IMG/VR virus record: IMGVR_UViG_3300046171_000314
Coordinates: 1-64,000 of that record
DNA length: 64,000 nt
Strand: one strand, 5' to 3'
Source: a virus
The first letter of the stretch is position 1. Each line of letters starts with the position of its first letter. Made by a program: the position numbers and the translations under genes. The notes beneath the pieces were generated by a model. The model was not told the DNA's origin. It searched no databases and saw nothing but the letters and a program-made list of their open reading frames with translations. Below are positions 59,695-64,000 of the stretch, piece after piece.

Positions 59695-60042
59695 TCAGTT
59701 AGCCTTTGGCATAAAAAGCCCAAACAATTTCGCCATTTCAGTAACCATTTCGTCATAGTGAGTGAAAATCCAAAACATAAGAATTACCCCTTGTTCTGAT
59801 ACTGTTGCAAAAACAGAGTCCTCCCATTCTTCTTTGGGCGGAAGATCCTTTAGTGCTTCCTCATTGTCCGTTAAGCACTCCAACATAACAAACCACATAC
59901 TTTGCCCCATCAGGTCACCATTACGGAATAGGATCTTACTGCCGCCTTTTAGTACTGCCTTGTGCTTAACCTCCCAACTGATCATTGTTGCCAATGCTGT
60001 TTCAATGGCTGATTTTACTGATTTATATTCGTCTTCTTCCAC
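59695..60042 (-). CDS. Unknown 115-aa protein, GTG start
   Basis: The frame is open far upstream but there it is antisense to thyX; the GTG at 60042 behind TTGGGGGC is the likely start. Helical protein with LMGQSMWFVMLECL and a hydrophobic ILMFWIFTHY. Unknown family. Confidence 0.6.
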   Translation of the reverse strand: MEEDEYKSVKSAIETALATMISWEVKHKAVLKGGSKILFRNGDLMGQSMWFVMLECLTDNEEALKDLPPKEEWEDSVFATVSEQGVILMFWIFTHYDEMVTEMAKLFGLFMPKAN

Positions 60043-60057
60043 AGAAGCCCCCAACGT

Positions 60058-60070
60058 TAATCTTTGTATA
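60058..60070 (+). promoter_or_regulatory. Class 2-like promoter motif (thyX)
   Basis: TAATCTTTGTATA, about 40 bases before thyX. Confidence 0.6.
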
Positions 60071-60109
60071 CTTAGGAGGGTATATCTAAGGATTATCAAA
60101 GGATATGAA

Positions 60110-60757
60110 ATGAAAAAAAATGTCTTGGATAAGGGCTTTGTATCCCTTGTCGATTCGATGGGCAGTGACCTATCCGTAGTAAACTCCGCTAGAGTTTCGT
60201 TTGGAAAGAGAACTGAAAAGATGCGACCTCGTGATGAGAAACTTGTCAAGTACCTTTGGGAGCACAAACATAGTTCTCCTTTTCGACACGCAACTTTGCA
60301 GTTCCATATCAAAGCACCCATTTTTGTTCTCCGACAATGGATGAAACATCAGGTGGGGTGTTCTTGGAATGAGGCGAGCGGCAGATACATAGAGTTCGAA
60401 GGAGATTTTTATCATCCTGAAACATATCGACTTCAAAGTTCCGACAACAAACAAGGCTCGCATGGGCAGATACCAAAACAAGATCAAGCAAAAACCATTT
60501 ACGAAACATGTATGGTGTATGCTCTTAGAGATTACACACGATTACTTGAACTTGGTGTGTGTAAAGAACAGGCTCGTATGGTGTTGCCTCTTTCCCTTTA
60601 CACTGAATGTTATTGGACTTGCTCCCTCCAAGCCCTGATACACTTCCTTTCTTTAAGAGAAGATTCGCACTCTCAGTGGGAGATACAAGAGTATGCTCGT
60701 GCGGTAAGAGAGTTAGTAAAAGAGTTATTTCCTGTGTCCTTAAACTTAGGTCAATAA
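60110..60757 (+). CDS. thyX: Flavin-dependent thymidylate synthase
   Basis: A 215-residue ThyX, the usual size. It methylates dUMP using folate, NADPH and FAD. The signature stretch reads RQWMKHQVGCSWNEASGRY (about 78-96) where the canonical form is RHRxxxxNExSxRY, so the RHR triad is KHQ here; NE..S.RY is intact. HSSPFRHATLQFHIKAPIFV upstream and ECYWTCSLQALIHFLSLR downstream are typical. Start is the ATG at 60110 after AAAGGATATGAA. Confidence 0.85.
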   Translation: MKKNVLDKGFVSLVDSMGSDLSVVNSARVSFGKRTEKMRPRDEKLVKYLWEHKHSSPFRHATLQFHIKAPIFVLRQWMKHQVGCSWNEASGRYIEFEGDFYHPETYRLQSSDNKQGSHGQIPKQDQAKTIYETCMVYALRDYTRLLELGVCKEQARMVLPLSLYTECYWTCSLQALIHFLSLREDSHSQWEIQEYARAVRELVKELFPVSLNLGQ

Positions 60758-60767
60758 CTCTCCTATA
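60755..60767 (+). promoter_or_regulatory. Class 2 promoter motif
   Basis: TAACTCTCCTATA, overlapping the thyX stop, about 28 bases before 60795. Confidence 0.65.
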
Positions 60768-60794
60768 TTTACAGAGGAAATGAAAGGAGAGCAT

Positions 60795-61109
60795 ATGCAC
60801 GGACTACATACAACGGCTTGGGTCTTCGATACAACTGATTACAAAGCAATCAAAGTTATCGACCAATACAGAGATGCAGACCACGCTCTTGCAGGTGCTT
60901 TAAGGATTATCAAAGGCATTATGGAAGAGGTTGTTTCAGAATACACCATTACTTTTTTGAATGATGATGTTGTAATAGGTGGAGAACTCATCAGGGGTAT
61001 TTGCGTGACCGTTGAAGATGCTCCTGTTGGAACTTTTGTGCCTCAGACAGAACTTGAAGAACCCTTCCAACTCGTCGTAGATGGGGAAGAGCACTTTTAT
61101 TTATATTAG
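60795..61109 (+). CDS. Unknown 104-aa protein
   Basis: ATG after AAAGGAGAGCAT. Beta-rich acidic C-terminal half. Probably co-transcribed with the next gene. Confidence 0.65.
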   Translation: MHGLHTTAWVFDTTDYKAIKVIDQYRDADHALAGALRIIKGIMEEVVSEYTITFLNDDVVIGGELIRGICVTVEDAPVGTFVPQTELEEPFQLVVDGEEHFYLY

Positions 61110-61118
61110 GAGAAAACT

Positions 61119-62154
61119 ATGAGTTTAGCGGAGAAAATTCTTGATTGTGATGACCTCATTACTTGGGATTCAGGAAGCATTTCAAGAGAAGATGCTATCG
61201 AAGAGATTGAAGATGCTTTAGACAACAGCCCTTATGGGGGTTATGGGTACAGCCTCAACTCAAAAGATTTGATTTATGTTGAAAAAAAATTGGGTTGGCT
61301 CAGACACCGTACTCATTTTTGAAGACATGGAAGATGCCGAGAAAGAAGCCAAAGAGTATTGGAGAGACTCCTTAGAAGGAGACTCAGGTCTTGTCAATAT
61401 GGAAGAGGCAGGTCGCAATGGGTTCTTGAACAAGTCACACAAAGAAGTTGAAGATGATTGGGTTGAGGGAGAAGTCGAGACATATCAAAAAGACCCTGAT
61501 GATGCTATCTCAGACTTTCAAAGCCTCTCTGATAAAAATGATGAATGGACAGAAGAGATCGAAAGCATTGAAGAAGAACTCGATAACATTAACGATGGTT
61601 GGGATGAAATCAAATATCTTATGAAAGGGATGAGAAAGCCTAAGGAAAAGCCAAGTAGAAAGTCCATCTCACACGGAGAGAAGATTACAGTACTTTTGAT
61701 GTCTGATGACGCAGGTAAAAGACAAGCGGTTGAACTTTTAGAAGCCCTTGCCGATATAGATGAGAATGATCCACAAGAGGTTGCGGATCTCTACGGAATG
61801 TTAGACAAAGCCTATGACACTATGAAAGATGCTTACGATGAGAAAGACGATGAACTAACAGATAAGAAAGATGATTACAAAGATTGGTATCAAAATGACC
61901 TTATCGATCTCATTGCTGATGAAGTAGAAGATCAGGTAAGATCCGACATTCAAATGAACTATCACGGTGATATGTTCTCTTATCTCACTATGCACTACGG
62001 TTTAGATGAAGAAAATGTAATTGAGAATTACTATAATGGCATCGACTATGAAGCCTATGCCGAGCACATCGTAGATCACGGTGGTGCAGGCACTCTGAAC
62101 TCTTATGATGGGAACATTTACGAAGAGTGTGGATTAGTTTGGTTACTCTTTTAG
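61119..62154 (+). CDS. Acidic protein with QA module, interrupted at an A8 run
   Basis: Two frames that join at eight A residues (61282-61289) into about 344 residues if one A is dropped (…LIYVEKNWVGSDTV…). Very acidic and helical. Residues about 186-210 (LLMSDDAGKRQAVELLEAL) are another copy of the QA module. The C-terminus (IDYEAYAEHIVDHGGAG then TLNSYDG) resembles a small domain found in phage antirestriction-type proteins, weakly. Class 2 operon. Confidence 0.65.
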
Positions 62155-62179
62155 AGACTGACTTGTTTTCTGACAATAA

Positions 62180-62210
62180 AAAAGCCGATCATACTTGATC
62201 GGCTTTTTGC
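62180..62210. terminator. Bidirectional terminator
   Basis: AAAAAGCCGATC and GATCGGCTTTTT pair around ATACTT between convergent genes. Confidence 0.9.
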
Positions 62211-62227
62211 ATTATGAGGTGTGTGTT

Positions 62228-63747
62228 CTATTTGTCATTGACAGGTTCTATTTCTTGGGAGATAACTCCTCTTTCCTTTGAAACAACATAGGCTGTTAAG
62301 GCTTTCCGAGATTTGTACCCTGACTTTGCGTGCCAAGCATCTGTTCCTGCCAAAGAAGGCATACGAAATACGGTCACATTACCAAAAGTTGGTAGTTCTC
62401 TTTCGGTGTGAAAGTGTCCTGTGAAAATAAACTTGTTACTTGTGATACCCCATTTCTGTCTTTCTTCTCCTGCAATGATAGCGGGGCCAATCTTTTACTG
62501 AACCGATGTCACCGTGCAAGAAAGCAAGTAAGTTCTCTCCGTAAACCACATACTGTCTGTTGAGCAAAGATTCAACGACCTCAACATTTTCTGTGTTGTG
62601 AAACCAACCCTTCATCGATGCTCTCAATAAGGTGCTCGTGTAGTAATCGTGATTTCCTGCAATAACAAACAAGGTGACAGGAGCGAACTGCCGAACAAAA
62701 TCAACATACTCTCGACAAAGTTCGACCCAAGACCAAGCCAACTCTTCAGGAGTGCCATCACAATCTTGTGCTGTCCCACGAGTAGTCGTCTTACTTTGAT
62801 TGTCTATGTGTAAGCCATCTCCACCAAGAGCAAGGAAAATCTTATCAGGCTGTCCTCTATTTTCTAGTCTTGATAACAATCCTGCTGTTGCAGAAAACAA
62901 ACGCTCCTTTGCTATTTGCCTGTTGTAAGGATCACCTCCAAACTCAGGTCCGTACTTGCCCCAATGAAAGTCAGTTGGAGAGATGACCACAGAATAAGCC
63001 TCCTTCGATTCTTTTAATTTCAAAGGGCGGACTTTATAGTCCCCTGATGTTTGTATGATCTTGTTGAACAGGTCTGCTTGGAGGAACTCCCTTCTTCTAA
63101 ACTTCTCAGCATCTTTCTTTATCTTATTCCATTCCTTTCTTTGGGCTTTCACAAGAACTTGCTCTTCTTTCTTTCTAAGTAGATCTTCAACCAAGTGTAT
63201 TTGTTCTGTGCCTGACATCTCTTCGTCTGTCCAAGGGGCTTGAATCGTGGGTCACACCCATAACTCTCAGTAGTTCAACTACGGTCTTTCGTGACAGCCC
63301 TTGCTTTCTGCAAATCTCATTTATGCTTGCAGGAGCACCATCCCAATTTGAATAGGCTTCCTTGATAGACCTCCAACGAACCGCAGGAATAGCAAGTGGT
63401 CGCTTTCTTGATGGCAAATGTACAACATATAAATCACGATCTTTGTCGTACCAATAAGTTTGATTGTGCTCCCAATTGTCTACTTCAAGTGGAGGAAGAT
63501 TTTCCTCTGAAGCAGACTCAGAACCATAAATCTCTTCCTCAGAAATAGTGTCCTCTTCTTCTATGTCAGGGCTTAATATGTTTTTCAAACACCAAGTACC
63601 AACAGCCTTTGCTTCTTTGTATGAATCAAGACCTAAAAATTCTCCGTGCCTGTCATAAAGCCTCTTCCAATTATATGTTCTTGCTAATGACTTAATGGTC
63701 GCTCTCTGTCCCTCCGACAGAGAACTCCAAAACTTTTCGATATTCAT
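62228..63747 (-). CDS. HTH-metallophosphoesterase fusion, interrupted by two +1 frame changes
   Basis: Three frame pieces that join into about 505 residues. Piece 1 (start after GGGGGATTTTCTTT) has a helix-turn-helix near its end (INEICRKQGLSRKTVVELL). At AGCCCC (complement of 63235-63240) dropping one C gives ...SSPWTDEEMSGTEQ.... Piece 2 is the phosphoesterase core: TDFHWGK, GGDGLH, GNHDYY and HGD. At TGGCCCC (complement of 62483-62489) dropping one C gives ...DWPAIIAGEER... and the missing GHFHTE motif, then a normal end at TAG (62228-62230). So the full five-motif calcineurin-like enzyme exists in the corrected frame. Likely a phage nuclease or phosphatase. Confidence 0.75.
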
Positions 63748-63785
63748 AAAGAAAATCCCCCATAGTAGTTTCACTAATAGGGGCA

Positions 63786-63799
63786 TAATAGAACGATTA
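63786..63799 (-). promoter_or_regulatory. Class 2-like promoter motif
   Basis: Minus-strand TAATCGTTCTATTA about 40 bases before the phosphoesterase start. Confidence 0.45.
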
Positions 63800-63888
63800 A
63801 CAGAACTTAGGGGATTCCTATGTATTCATGTGAATAACAAACACGAATTTTTTCCCTGTTCGAATGATCTTTATTTTTTTGAAAAGAC

Positions 63889-64000
63889 TCAACCATTGTT
63901 GTGTATCGATCCGTTCGATATACTCGGTTTTTTGAGGTAGGCTTCCACTTGGGTGATCTTTCTCTTTGCTCTCCTAATCTTGGGTGGGCTGTTTTTCCAA
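63889..64000 (-). CDS. Basic protein, 5' part outside window
   Basis: The last 36 or so codons of a minus-strand frame entering from the right edge, ending at the TGA complementary to 63889-63891. The visible end (PPKIRRAKRKITQVEAYLKK) is basic and protein-like. Too short to identify; the opposite strand has a comparable short frame, so confidence is low. Confidence 0.35.
   Translation of the reverse strand, partial: WKNSPPKIRRAKRKITQVEAYLKKPSISNGSIHNNG

Noticed and set aside
63795-63940. A short plus-strand frame (about 36 codons) at the right edge
   Set aside because: GTG start far from any ribosome site; the minus-strand frame in the same place continues the direction of the neighbouring gene.
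1-64000. CRISPR array or insertion sequence
   Set aside because: No spaced direct repeats of CRISPR type and no transposase or terminal inverted repeats were seen; the only tandem array has 21-bp units without spacers.

Overview
The window reads as about 64 kb of a very large tailed-bacteriophage (jumbo phage) genome with standard bacterial translation signals (AGGAG-type ribosome sites, ATG overlapping stops, TAA/TAG/TGA all used as stops). The phage assignment rests on dense packing of mostly unrecognised small genes, strand-switching gene blocks, two sigma-like proteins, flavin-dependent thymidylate synthase, a chaperonin, a DUF3310 protein, a lone tRNA, and no ribosomal RNA or host metabolic operons. 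The host cannot be named from the sequence.

Layout. 1-3.65 kb (minus strand): a CobS-like AAA+ ATPase and a CobT-like VWA protein plus small genes. 3.7-9.6 kb (plus): a HESAH metallopeptidase-like partner with an acidic tail, a wHTH/Cys-cluster protein, a DUF6011-like protein, a possible bL12-C-domain-like protein and others. 9.6-24.5 kb: adenosine-deaminase-like enzyme, many unknowns, and a DUF2828/TROVE-type VWA protein. 24.7-25.1 kb: tRNA-Arg(UCU), its terminator, and six 21-bp tandem repeats. 25-33.8 kb: paralogous late-type genes, DUF3310, a Crp-type regulator, GroEL, then a palindrome-rich gap. 33.8-54.7 kb: alternating blocks of virion-like and small proteins (PLD nuclease, C39-like peptidase, a large modular protein, ParB-like protein, PAP2 phosphatase, SNase, DUF3293) and a pseudoknot-like non-coding element at 49.95-50.1 kb. 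54.7-64 kb: a second wHTH/Cys protein, two sigma-like proteins, ThyX, an acidic protein and an HTH-metallophosphoesterase.

How the parts fit. Two promoter-like motifs divide the window. Class 1 (ACGTAAA, 11 bases, CGTATA) occurs eleven times with invariant spacing, always upstream of genes that look early or housekeeping-like (AAA/VWA set, wHTH/Cys pair, unknowns). Class 2 (roughly TAATYTKYCTATA) precedes the operons that carry two recurring protein modules: a short RVAxRYL tag and a helical QAxxLxxAL module. I infer that class 2 is a late promoter and that the tagged proteins belong to the virion or are delivered with it; the two sigma-like genes are the obvious candidates for switching between classes.

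Data quality point: at least five genes (groEL, a C39-like peptidase, an HTH-phosphoesterase with two breaks, an acidic protein, and a 22.2-kb gene) are interrupted by single-base frame changes at homopolymers. Three of these are at TGGCCCC, and these three were the only GGCC sites I found in the whole window. I annotate these genes as single frame-interrupted CDSs and discuss artefact versus real frameshifting in the findings. All counts and alignments were made by eye.
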